Assembly: GCA_036877525.1 (NCBI GenBank)
Contig: JAZGTH010000002.1
Span: 7,982,501-8,046,500, forward strand
From: Chromobotia macracanthus
Lineage: Eukaryota > Chordata > Actinopteri > Cypriniformes > Botiidae
DNA: 64,000 nucleotides
Direction of reading: 5' to 3'
Shown here: positions 49,765-61,800 of the stretch, in pieces
Layout: every line of letters begins with the position of its first letter
Numbering within the stretch: position 1 is the first letter of the stretch
The notes under the pieces: generated by a model
Database searches by the model: none
The model's input: only the letters and a program-made list of their open reading frames with translations
What the model was told of the DNA's origin: nothing
Program-made: the position numbers and the translations under genes

Positions 49765-52763
49765 CTAAACACAAAGCACACAAAAACATTTTTGTTTTTT
49801 TTTAAAAGTCAATCTGAGTTATTCAAGCCATCGCCCCCAGTTTGAATCTGCAGCTTTTTGTGTGGGTGTAGAACCGCAGCAGCTGAGAGGTGGAGGTGTG
49901 CTTTTTGTGCCGTGGTTTCAATCTCCTCCATAAACTTCACCTGAACTAGCAGGCACTTTCCCACGACCTTGTGCTGTCAGCATCCATTATGTGAGGCTGG
50001 GGGAGGGGTGGCAACCGTTGCAGCTTCAAGGGCGGCAAAAGGAGGACCACAGGCCCAAAAGCAAAAAAAAAAATGCCTCAATGAACGACCCCAAAGAACC
50101 ACTACCACCCAAATACAAGAGAGCTTTTTCTCTCACTGCTTGTTGGAGATGAGATGGTGAAGAATTGGTGAGGAAGATGGACACAACGTGAGTTAGAGCC
50201 CTTTGTGAGTGATCAGTGAGGATTATGAGCTTCAATGTCACATACTCTAAGACCTCGCTGTTCAAAGCTCTGTGGCTTTGGTTTGAATACGCTCCTTTTG
50301 TTGACATTACATAAACATCTCAAGGGAGCTGTTGTCAATCTTTGATGTTTCTCTGTAAAGGAAGTTCATTTTTGCCTGGAGATGGCAATGTAAACACTGC
50401 GACTGATTTGCACCTGTAACATTTAATTTTTTGTTGGTCAGGTTTGTGTTTACTTTTATGTTTACATAAAATAGCAAATGCAAATAATTTACTCAATCAC
50501 AAAGGTCGCGTCCTTAGAAACGCGTGCAGGAGACGGGCAGGATGTAACTTCTTTCAAATCCCTGCCTGTGGGGAATAATAAAATTATTTCTTAATTATAG
50601 AGGTTTAACATGAGACACTTTATCTGCACAGTGCAATAGAGGACCTCTAGAGAGAAGTTCGGTCACACTCGCATGCACACACGCTCACACACAGATAGGC
50701 AACATGCAGGACAGAGAGCTGTGTCTTTACCCCGTGCTGCAAAGCCACATATGAGGGCCATCTCCATCTGTCTGTCCTAGATTAAATGCTTGAGGCATGA
50801 AAAGGACAAAGAACCCAATAAAGAGAGAAGGTCCAGCTATCACAGGACTCATCACAAAATGCTGAACATCATGGCAATCGATGGAGTCAAAGAAATGCTT
50901 TGTCAGGAAGAGCATTTTTCTGTTTACATACTGTGCTTTCATCCTAACTGTGCTTTACATACTGTGCTTTCATTTAAGTAGTATTTTAACTGTAATTTAG
51001 GAATTTGTTTAAAACGATGGGTTCTCTAACTGAAAAAACAACCTCTTATACCATTATAAATCAAATTCATAGCTACATGTTCAATGTCATCACTAGGCTT
51101 AAAAACCCAAAAGATTTTATCTTTAATCTTTTGTTATATCGCCCAGAAAATCTCTTTCATTACCAAAATAGCACAACTGTGCATTTCAGTGATGTACTCT
51201 GAGGGGGCATCAGAGGAGTAACCGTGATTGGTGTCTAGTACAGGTTTGTGACATTACACACTTTATACAGGAGATCTTCGAGCAGCAGTGCAAATACATC
51301 CTTAACAAGGTAATATTAATACAGGGACATTAGCATGAATGAGTTCGGTACCCCAGTCCTATCACATTTTCCCAGGGTGCAGCACAACCTTCTTTTCCAT
51401 CCCTCCAAACAACATCAAGCTATTGCCGCAGGAAAACATTTTTCCCGGGCTCTAATTATTAAGAAGGTGGGGATAACAAATGTTTGGTGAGAGAAGTTTT
51501 CTGCTTAAAGTAGGACGAGAAGCGACACGGTTTCGTCTCAGGTGGGTTCTGGGGCCTTATTTTTAAAATCAAGAATTTTTTCCTTTTTTTCCCCGGAATG
51601 AATCAGGACGAGTCCCACCCCTCTGCTGTCAGCTGAACACAATGTCAGAACGCATCGGCTCCTATTCTGAGCATCCCCCTCTCCCACTGAGTGGCACTAG
51701 GCTATGGATGAGCCGTAACGTCACGTGATTGGCTGCCGCAACCGTCACTTCTGTTAGCGCTCCATGTAGGTCAGTAAAGAGGACAGAGAAAGACGCAGAC
51801 CTCGTTTCCACTTCGCTCAACTCAACCAGATTTTAGAGCCCTTCACAAAACAGTCCTGATGAAACTCAAAATCCTCTTTTACCAGCAAAGAGCTCCTGGT
51901 ACAGAATCATAAACCTTTCCTGATGATGGTCCTGGCCCTTCCCTGAAAGATTAGGCCTCATAACAAAATCTCATCAAGTTAGTGGGAAAATTTTATTGAT
52001 GGTAGAGAAAAGAGGAACTTAAATTTTATCACAAAAAAAGATGGCATGGTGTGTTTAGGACAGACAGAATGAAGCAAAACAATTAACTACATCAATAGAA
52101 AGAAACCCGTTTCAAAACACTCTTTTAGTGTCGCCATTCTGTTTGATCTATGAGCTTTGAAATTTTCAGGGAAGATAATGTGAATCTGTTTTTTCTTTAT
52201 AAATTATGACCCAGCAATGTTACCTCAATAGCAATGAATGTTAATTCAAGCTATCCATTATCAAGCAAATAATGAAGTTGCTTGAAGACTCACCCTCAAG
52301 TCATTTTAAACACATATAACTATTGATGCAGCTCTTTTTAATACAATGTCAGTAAATGGTGACTGAGGTGGTCAGTCATTCTGCCACATTTATCACCTTT
52401 GATGAAAGACAGTAACACTGATTTGAAACAACCTGAGGCAGAGTATGAAACAGCCAATAATAATTTTTATATTTGTTTCAGACATAAGAGTCCAAGTATC
52501 TAAAATATCCAGACCTGTGGACATGATCTTTCTCTGGTGCTTTTATGCTTTCTGCCATTTGGTACAACCCAAATCACAAAGCATTATTAGGGCTGACTTA
52601 CTGTAGCAGCATGCAATCTACATTGTTGTATTATGACCAGAAAAATAAATCATCTTAAAAAATATAAATTGTCCTTAGTTCAAAATGTATGATCATACTT
52701 TTCGTCTGTAACTTAATCTGGTACAGAACAGAATCAGAACATGTTTAAAATGCAGACAATTAC
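49765..52763 (-). other. ccser1: CCSER1 intron
   Basis: A 3.0-kb intron. It holds an E-box/CCAAT promoter-like cluster at 51716-51732. No gene is recognised in it; the open frames near 50.0-50.3 kb and 50.7-51.2 kb have no motifs. Confidence 0.75.
51716..51732. promoter_or_regulatory. Promoter-like CRE/E-box/CCAAT cluster
   Basis: TAACGTCA (a CRE half-site variant) overlaps the palindromic E-box TCACGTGA (51721-51728), which abuts ATTGG, a reverse CCAAT box (51728-51732). The surrounding 100 bp have more CpG than the intron average. The arrangement resembles a proximal promoter and could drive a short CCSER1 transcript from an internal start, or act as an enhancer. Confidence 0.35.
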
Positions 52764-52841
52764 CTTTAAGGGGAGTGATTTCTCACTGCAGGGGCTTATG
52801 GGTAAAGAGTGCAGGCTGCTCGCAGGACTGATCTCAGTGCT
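52764..52841 (-). CDS. ccser1: CCSER1 internal exon (SPASS/PISP motif)
   Basis: A 78-bp exon, phase 0 at both ends, coding 26 residues: STEISPASSLHSLPISPCSE followed by KSLPLK. The acceptor is tttgcctttcag and the donor is AAG|GTAATT. As recalled, human CCSER1 has MSPASSTTSLPVSPL at this point. The Ser-Pro pairs could be proline-directed kinase sites, which is inference. It follows directly in frame from the exon at 55.8 kb. Confidence 0.85.
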
Positions 52842-53472
52842 CTGAAAGGCAAAGACCATTCAAATCTTAATACATAATGAACATATGAAAAGAAATAACT
52901 AATAAAAAGAATATAAATATCATACTTCTCATTTTGCTTTGAACTGACTGATTCTGAGGTCACTCCATATGCTAGGATTACAATATTACAATATTATAAT
53001 CTTGTTTTCAACTATCTAACCCTAGACACAGCCAATGGCTACAAAAGCATGTTTACCAAAGCTTTCAATATACAATCTGCACTCATGTTTTAAAAAAAAC
53101 AATAACAGTGTTTTCATACAGATCACATAACCAATTTAATTTGTAATTTCCATTAACAACATACAAAAGGATCATCATAATCCCATGTTAATCCCACTGA
53201 TTCAATGTTTAATTAACCCTTTCAAAACTGTGACAGGCAAACTGTCTACATTACATTTGCAATATGTGTTCCGAATAAATAATGAAGAAAAGCTGAAAGA
53301 TATTTTGAAGTTTGACGGCATTGCTGCTGTTACTCTGAACATTACAGCATCAACAGGGTTTAAGAGTTCACAGAAAACATTCTTTGAAGATACAGAGATT
53401 CATTTGTCATCACTGCTGAAACTGAGGTGCTGGCAATGTGGGCGATGCATCCACACTGGGGCCCTTAGCCCT

Positions 53473-53502
53473 GGGGGGTGGGGGGGGGGGAATGTTGGGG
53501 GG
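53473..53502 (+). repeat. G-rich tract, potential G-quadruplex
   Basis: Runs of 6, 11 and 6 guanines separated by one T and by aatgtt on the plus strand. This gives enough G runs for an intramolecular quadruplex. On the transcribed CCSER1 RNA it would be C-rich. Confidence 0.8.
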
Positions 53503-53563
53503 CCATGATGACCAAGCCTACTTACAGTATATTTGTACATTCAACCCTGTTAGAACCCCTGAG

Positions 53564-53594
<31 letters not shown>
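53564..53594. repeat. (ATCT)n microsatellite
   Basis: About seven uninterrupted tatc/atct units. Confidence 0.95.
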
Positions 53595-55797
53595 ATAGCT
53601 ATAGACTACACTCTTACACTACAGTATGTATTTTATGGTGGACACGTTTTGAAATTCCAAATTCCAAAATGATAATTAAATTAGTGTATTATATTAGCTT
53701 ATTAGCTTACACTAGCTTATATTAGCTTACAATTTACTCTGAAACTCACAAACTTGGTTTATTTCAAATTGTTTGATGCATTATTTTGTATTATGCAGCA
53801 TAGCATTTTTACAGAATATGATGGCCAGTAGCCTCGAACCCTTTTCTGTCTCACATGGTCAGAGACATAGAACAGCCTGATATTTTTCAGGGTTTAGGCC
53901 CTGGGGCCTGTGACATCTAGTCATGCCACTGGTGGGAAATGAAAAACAAATATTGTATAAAGAAAATAAAGAGACTAATCAAGCTGTTTGAACGGGTCTA
54001 TTTTTCCAAATAGAGAAAATATCACAACTATTACATTGTCATTTCTGGGAAACTTTTTACAGCAAACATGAATGAAGTTTAACAGAGTTTCAGAGTCAGT
54101 TTAATAAAGTACAGATGATGTCCTGAGGACCTGGGATGCGCTATTTTTGATTAATGTGTCTTCTACCCTTGCATTTTAAGTATGAGGAGAGGACACGGAA
54201 ACGGTAACGAAAAGTGTGAAAACACTGAGGCAATCAAGAGGATATAAAAGCAAAACAAAGATAAGAGTTTCATAAATGCAGATCTATTGTACCACAGGAG
54301 CTTCACCCTGTGCAACATCAAAACTAATAGCACTGCTTTCATTATGAAGTAATCATCAAAATGGTTATATATGCACATGGCTATATGTAGATGAACCAGA
54401 CAGAATGCACAAAAAATACAACCACAAGCCTAAGTTTAATTCCACAAAGGATGTGTAGCCAGATACTTAATGTCAGCAGGCACCCCACTATATTCAAAGG
54501 TACAAAGGCTTATCAAGCCCAGGTAACATTTAAACAATAACTATGTCAGAGAGTTCAGACACTGCTGAAATGATTGAAGTTATAAAGTCTGGAGCTTTCC
54601 TCTTTAACAAACCAAGTGTAAGCAGAATGTCTCCTCTTGTCTGCAGCCATACCACAGGTTAACTATTTAATATTCTGTTTAATTGAGAGCCTTGATCATT
54701 CGGAACTGGCATTGGCCGGAATCAGTCGGGGATGAGGTATGAAACAGCCAAATTCAAATATGACACACCCAAAAAAGAAAAAATAACAAGCTATGCTTAA
54801 AAATGACCGGTTAAGCAAATAAAATCACACAGTCATTGTGATTCCTGTTACATAGTGGTTTACAAATGCTGATGGAGGCTAATTTGCATGTTAATGAGAG
54901 AAGTTGGTAAAGAGGCCAAAGAACTTCCTCTTTAATATTCATGTTCCTCTGTTGTGAGCTGTTCTCCAGACCTTTACTGGGGAATGTAACTTATTGTAGT
55001 GGACTGTTTATATAGCTACTGCTTGGAGTAATGTGGAGCTTGAGTGAGGGTGTTCTGATCAATAAATACAGCTGGGTGAGCGTCACTACACTCACCAGTG
55101 TGGGATGAATCCAAGATGTTTTTTTGAAAATGATTATGGTCCCCTTAGAGTGAAATTAATGAAATCCAATACTACTACCACAGTAGGGTAGGCCATTTCA
55201 TGAATAGGAAGCTAGCTTTGATACTACCCTCCCTTCAGAGCGATTTCCAAAGCCACGCCTCCTCCAAAAACACATCAACTCATGCATAATTTAGCAGGCA
55301 AGTAGGACATCCTATCATTGCATTCAGACCTAATGCATTGATTGGACAAACATTTTATGGCAGATTTTGCGCCAGATATATTTATTTTTAGACCACTTTA
55401 CCTAGTTATTGCTAAAAGGATGAGACATACAATTTTAACCAACATATTAAAAATTTTTCTGGAAAAAATGCTGAAAATATATTTTGCATTACAGATTTTA
55501 GAATAATTTCATACTATCTTTGTTATTTGTTGGCAGAACAGTCAACACCTAGGTACATTACACAACAATACAAACATACTAAGCAGTGTTTCTAGCCCTC
55601 ATTTTTTATTTGTCACAATAAATATAGTGTCTACTCTAACAGAGGTTTGTCCTGACTGAATCACACTTGTTTGAATCTGAGACTGACTGAATGAGACATG
55701 AATCTGGTTGGGCATGGAACGGTCCTCCACCTGTTCTGATGTCCACATGATGAGGCCACAGCAGCTTCATGAATCATGCGTAAGAGTGGAACATTAC

Positions 55798-55939
55798 CTC
55801 CTGCAGGGTCCTGCGCAGACGCAGCAGCAGAGTCTTTACCGCTGTGCAGTCCTGCTGCATCAGTCTGAATGGCAGCGCTTCCAGGCCGGCCACGGGTTCA
55901 TCGTCACGGGACAGGCAGAGTGACATTGGCCGCTGATCC
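55798..55939 (-). CDS. ccser1: CCSER1 internal exon (QQDCTAVKTLLL motif)
   Basis: A 142-bp exon entered in phase 2 and left in phase 0, coding the last base of a codon and 47 residues. It ends LPFRLMQQDCTAVKTLLLRL followed by RRTLQE. As recalled, human CCSER1 has SLPFRLMLQDCTAVKTLLLK at this place, and its paralogue CCSER2 is related here, so this is the clearest family signature in the window. The acceptor is caccctgccag and the donor is GAG|GTAATG. The GRID2 neighbour and the C-terminal sequence favour CCSER1 over CCSER2. Upstream exons, including the large serine-rich exon, lie beyond the window. Confidence 0.9.
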
Positions 55940-57305
55940 CTGGCAGGGTGAAAAGACGGTAACATTGTGAGCGAGAAATGAGTAAAACGATTGCTGACTG
56001 CATTTTGGGGGACTCGTAATACCAAAGGACTCTGAAATATGGATTGCTGACATATATTGCAGGAGTTTGCATTCAATGTGATACAATGTAACATAATTGC
56101 ATTTAATGCAATAACAATAGCAATTTTGGAAAAACATCCCTTAAATCCCTAATTGTAAAGATAAGTAACTTAATTTCGGTCTTTTCATTACATGCAGATA
56201 TCTGTGCAAATGAAGAGATCAATCATTCATGAAGAGATTGGGATCAAATTAAACTTGATTAGAAGAGCGTCTCGACACAGACAGAAAGGCAAAGTTTTGC
56301 TGTGGAGAAAAGACACTCAAGAGACACTTGAGAAGATAGTTATACCCCCTTCATCAGGGCCTTTCATTTGGTGTAAGTGGATACTAATCTAACAGGCTTC
56401 GATTTTCAGGGAATGATACTTAGTTTCTATAGGGGATCTATATTAGGATATGGGGAGAGAAACATCCCTGATCACAAAATCAAAGACTTAACTCCCAAGG
56501 GTAAGGCAATATGTTCTTCAAGACATTCTTTCTTCATTCCTGAAAGAAAAAAAAAACATCTATACCTTACATCAAAGATAATCTTCAAAGAAAGCGCAGG
56601 GTATTTGGACCGATATAAATCTCTTATTGACAGCTCTACACAATACACACAGGGAGTTTTCTTGTTAATTACGATACTTTGATTCTGCTCAAAAAGGGAT
56701 CATATTCGAGCTTCGCTCTTGTCTTTATATGCTTCTGAGCTTTGAATCGAATTTAATCCGAGTACTTCAACAATAATTAAGTATTTATGCTTCTCAAAAC
56801 TACAACGATAACAGAAGATCAAAAGGAACCTCGAGAGTTTTCGATTAAAATTACACATTTGATTCCTGGTAACCTCTCTAACGAGTAAACTACACAGTGA
56901 AGACAAGCCGGTCTGTAAACACAGCCTGTCTTTTTTGTTGTTGTTTTTTTATTACCACATTGTTTATTTCTTTTTGTGGACTTTTGTGGTGAGTGTCCTT
57001 GGAGCTGCAGGAGGAAAGTGAAATTTCACTTTTCTGCTCCATGGCAGGTTACAAGCTTTCCATCTCAAATCTGTCAAATATTATCACACATACACACCTT
57101 CTGAAACATCTCTCAGAGAAATAGGTATATGCTCTCTTGTTCCTCAATCTATACCATCGACTAGCCCATAATACCCGGGCTAGTTCCCCCTTCATCTCAA
57201 TGGCAGTTTCTTGGACAGAACGGGACCCCCCGGGAAGTAGGTGACTTGAAATCTGCTAACTTTGCTGGTGGGTGTTCAATTCAGCAGATGAGCAGTTTTG
57301 ATGTA

Positions 57306-57511
57306 CAACCCCAAATCAGTTGGGACAGTATGGAAAACACAAATAAAAAAAGAAAGTAGCGATTTCTAAATTTACTTTGACTTGTATTTCATTGCAGACA
57401 ATACAACAGCACATTATTTAATGTGTTCCTCATGATTTTTATTGTTTTTTCTTCAAAAAAACAAAATTCCTATTTTGGTTCTTGCAACACATTTAAAAAA
57501 AAGTTGGAACA
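57306..57511 (+). repeat. Left terminal inverted repeat of the Tc1-like element
   Basis: About 206 bases complementary to 58629-58838. One small gap of about 5 bases near the outer end and a few substitutions separate the two arms. Confidence 0.9.
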
Positions 57512-57650
57512 GGAGCAATTTAGGGCTAGTAATCAGGTAAATTGGTTAAATAATGATGTGATTTGAAACAGGTGATGTCAACAGGTGATTGTAATTATGA
57601 TTTGGTACAAAAGCAGCATCCAAGAAAGGTCTAGTCTTTTAGGAGCAAAG

Positions 57651-58618
57651 ATGGGCCGAGGATTGCCAGTTTGCCAACAAATACGTGAGAAAATTATTGA
57701 AATGTTTAAAAACAATGTTCCTCAAAGAAAGATAGGAAGACATTTGCTTATTTCACCTTTAACAGTGCATAACATAATTAAAAGATTCAAGGAATGTGGA
57801 GGAATTTCAGTGCGTAAAGGACAAGGGCGCAAGCCTAAGCTGAACAACCGTGCTCTCCGATCCCTCAGACGGCACTGCATCAAGAATCGTCATTCATCTA
57901 TAAGCAATATCACCACATGGGCTCAGGACTACTTTGGCAAACCTTTGTCAAGTACCACAATACATAGTTACATCCACAAATGCCAGTTAAAACTGTACTG
58001 TGCCAAAAGGAAGCCCTATGTTAACGGTGTCCAGAAGCGCCGTCGACTACTCTGGGCTTGGAGGCATCTGGGATGGACCATCACACATTGGAAACGTGTA
58101 CTGTGGTCAGATGAATCAGTATTTCAGGTATTTTTTGGGAGAAATGGACGCCGTATGCTCCGGACCAAAGAAGAAAAGGATCATCCAGACTGTTACCAGC
58201 AACAAGTCCAAAAGCCAGGGTCTGTCATGGTATGGGGTTGTGTCAGTGCCCTTGGTAACTTGCACTTCTGTGATGGCACCATTAATGCTGAAAAGTACAT
58301 TTTGGAGCACAATATTCTGCCTTCAAGAAGACAAAACCACATTCTGCACACATTACAAAGTCCTGGCTGCGGAGGAAGAGGATACAGGTACTTGACTGGC
58401 CTGCCTCCAGTCCCGACCTGTCTCCATTAGGGAATGTGTGGCGCATTTTGAAGCGCAAAATGCGACAACGAAGACCCCGTACTGTTGCCCACCTTAAGAC
58501 TTGTTTGCAGCAAGAATGGGACAAAATTACACCTGAAACAATTCTTCACTTGGTGTCTTCAGTCCCTAAACGTCTTTTAAGTGTTGTGAAAAGGAATGGC
58601 AACATTACAAAGTGGTAA
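57651..58618 (+). pseudogene. Tc1-family transposase, disabled
   Basis: The likely start is ATG at 57651 (MGRGLPVCQQIREKI). An upstream in-frame ATG at 57585 would add 22 unsupported residues. The N-terminal helix-turn-helix region includes VPQRKIGRHLLISPLTVHNI, and an RRHCIKN segment follows. The first catalytic Asp lies in LWSDES (codon at 58110). At about 58328-58333 the frame jumps, evidently through a deletion of some tens of bases that removes the block with the second catalytic Asp. The tail continues in another frame with PHSAHITKSW, VLDWPASSPDLSP and NVWRILKRKM to the stop at 58618. The third acidic residue, normally Glu before NVW, is Gly here (GGG at 58430-58432). Two of three catalytic residues are therefore lost and the enzyme should be inactive. 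Confidence 0.93.
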
Positions 58619-58628
58619 ATGCTTTACT

Positions 58629-58838
58629 GTTCCAACTTTTTCTGAAATGTGTTGCAAGAACCAAAATAGGAATTTTGTTTTTTTGAAGAAAAAACAAAAA
58701 AAATCATGAGGAACACATTAAATAATGTGCTGTTGTATTGTCTGCAATGAAATACAAGTCAAAGTAAATTTAGAAATCACTACTTTCTTTTTTATTTGTG
58801 TTTTCCATACTGTCCCAACTTTTTCTGAATTGGGGTTG
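58629..58838 (-). repeat. Right terminal inverted repeat of the Tc1-like element
   Basis: About 210 bases, the inverted partner of 57306-57511, ending ggggttg before the TA duplication. Confidence 0.9.
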
Positions 58839-61800
58839 TAAATTCCATGTGACTCATCACTCTGGAGGTGCAGGAAAATGACATCATGACAACGATGATT
58901 GGCTGATATGACCACACAGCGTCAGGCCTATCTTTAGCAACTGTTATTACAAGCGAGAAAAAACAAGTTTAAGAGATTTTATAAGCCCTCTAAAAGCACT
59001 GGTAAAATATCTACTATAATATGAAATGAAATATTTGTGAAAGAGACAAATATGATTATGACCAACTACCAGGAGCAGGGCACTGTTAACCAGCAAAACT
59101 CTGACCCCTGTAGATCCATTCTGAAAGAAACATCCAATTGTTTCTCGACTCCAATTTAACAAAAGATTTCATAAAAGGTTGGATCATAACTTATTCACGA
59201 AGCTCTGAGACTTGGCATAAGAAAAATACGTGCTTAGTCAACAAATACTCATTAAAGTGTTAGAGCTCGTATAACTCAATGTTTTAGCAGAAAGCCAGTT
59301 ACTTTCTGCCTGCAAGAACTGACTACGGCGCCTAACACATTTCTCTAATGTAGTCTCCTGTGACAATGAGTCAATTGATGCGTGGCATGACAAATCGATC
59401 GTTGCACAGATGAATAACCAAAGTACAAGTATGAAAACACAATATTACGACTTAAAAAGGAAATTAGACCGAGAACTGCAGCAGAGAGCGTAAATTGTGC
59501 CTTAACTCCAACGACAAGAAAATTTCCTTTAGCTTGGATGCCTCAGGCATTTAACACCATTCTGAAACATTAATCAGAAAAAAAAAGAATACGATGTTGC
59601 CACTCTCGAGCAATTCTCAGACACATTAAAAAACACACACACCTGGTGTTTAATGCTCTTATAAACAGAACAAACATTGTTGCTGTTTTGTCTGAAAATG
59701 TATAAGATATCAGGTAATTATCTATATTCAAGCACAAATCATAATTTGTTTTTCAGTGTTTCTTTGATTTACTTTAACAAGTGATGTGATTGGTCTCATA
59801 AGGTACCTAAAGGTGACGTGTATTTTCTTTGGCTCTAGCAACATGAAATGGACTAACTGATAGTCCCTCCCCAAACTCACGTCATTAGTTGAGCTAATGG
59901 TGTCGTGTCAGACTGCTTGGAATGTCCAATCAAATGTACCAATGTGACAGTTCTGACAGTGTTAAAGAACCATAGAGCTTACAACTGAGGGGACTTAATG
60001 AATGAATAATTTTGTCTTTGAAAATGAATAGGCAATACCATGCATTATGGGATTGCTTTTCCACAAAGGATATGTGCAATGTTGCCAAAGCATTTGTGCT
60101 CAAAGCATTCATATAATTTCTTTTTTAAAATAGCCTTTGCATCAGGAGCGAGTCTATGGTGCCTAAAATTGCTGCCTACGTAGGCAGCTCACTAGGATTT
60201 AGAACAGAGCCCATGTATTATTTATGACACCACCACACAGTTCATTTACACTTAGAAAACGCACTAGTGTTTTAATCAAGTCTTTGGAAATGTTCTTGCC
60301 CCATGGTGCATCTAAAAGCTGCTGACCTCAGGGCCTTTTTATTGTGCCACTGTTGCAGCTTTGTCTCAACATTTACACCAAGACTAACACCTACATACTG
60401 TCTTCCACTTTAATCATTAAGCCACCTGCATCACCCCACCACAGAACATCCACTATCACCTTGTATCTGGCCATTATCTGATTATGATGCTGTCATCTAG
60501 TTTGGGCCTTTTATGCATATGACCTCCACTTAGCAGTCTGACGGCCCCCTGCATGAGCTCTCATCTAGAGGCTGTGTAGTATTTAAGACTGTTGAGAGGC
60601 AAAGCACTGGAGCTCCATACTGGCATCTGTCAGATGTAAAAGACCCCCTCAGGTGAGTCGACATTCTGTATTACAGCTATTAGCGACATCTCATCAGGCT
60701 ATTAGCATCATCATTAGCATGATGTAAAACTGGCCCTTTGTTCTTTAATTACATATTAACTCTGCACAAGAGGAACTGAGTTCCACCCATGTTTCACTGT
60801 TACCCATCGCTGTTCGAAAGTCGTCAGAATACAATACATGTTTTGAAAGCTTGGCTTCCAGGAGCAAGATCAGAGAAATGCTCTCTGTCATTGCATGTAA
60901 AGTTATTATTGTAACAGAGGGGATCCAATAACCTCTGCCCTTTTCTGTGGAGATTTTTATTAGCCATTTTCCTGTAAGCATTCTGCATTCTTTGTTTACA
61001 CTGGTATGTGTATTGTGCGTGATTTGAGAACTTGTTTTAAACAAAAACAAGTATTGAGGACAGAGCGGATGTGACAGGTCACAGATAGAGAGAAAAATTG
61101 TATGTATGACTGTTTTAAACAATAAAAAACATCATTGGTGTGCCTTATCATAACCTATAGCTACTGACCAATCAGCATGAAGTATTCATTATATAATTTT
61201 GACTATAGAACATATGAGTGGAACATTGTTATAAGATCAGAAGTTTGGGTTCACAGCCAGTCTATTCTTTGCTTTAAGCAGTAAATCGAGTTTTGAGAAA
61301 TAGAGCATTAGGAGATATCAGAGTTATCACAAATATCAGCCAACAACCTACTGCTGTTAAAAGAGACAGAAGAAACGAATTGTTGCCATTTCACCTGTCG
61401 CAAAAGACAAACGAGGAAGAGAGTGATATGGAGAGAGACACTATTCCTCTTCACCTGTTGAAATTCCTCTCCCTTTTCACACACACACTCGCACCAGAGC
61501 TGATTAACTGTATGTACATCTATGTGATTTCTACATACTAGACAGAATTTCTGCAAGATATATATCCTATATGTAAATTAAATCAAGAGAGAACAAAAGT
61601 AAAGTAATTTGCAGTCTTGGTATAGCAGAATTCAATTATCAGAGCTCAACAGGTGTGAAATATCACTGTGAGAGAAAAACCATCATTAACTGCAGTTAAT
61701 GAGAAGACCAGAGGAGGACTAATGACTAGTGGCGAAACATCTTTGCACATAGAGAATTAACTTCTTTTGATTTTAATTAATAAAGATTTGCACTGAGTTC

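Larger units (their letters stand above)
52842..55797 (-). other. ccser1: CCSER1 intron
   Basis: A 3.0-kb intron with a G-rich tract (53473-53502), a tetranucleotide microsatellite (53564-53594) and short ttagctta repeats near 53695-53730. No other gene was seen. Confidence 0.75.
57306..58838 (+). mobile_element. Tc1-like DNA transposon with long inverted repeats
   Basis: A 1533-bp element between TA dinucleotides (57304-57305 and 58839-58840), the expected target duplication. Both ends carry inverted repeats of about 206-210 bp that start caaccccaaatc at the left and match the right end with very few differences, so the copy is fairly young. It encodes a Tc1-family transposase on the plus strand, opposite to the host gene CCSER1. 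The transposase is broken (separate entry), so the copy cannot move by itself, though its intact ends could still be used by a transposase from another copy. Confidence 0.95.
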
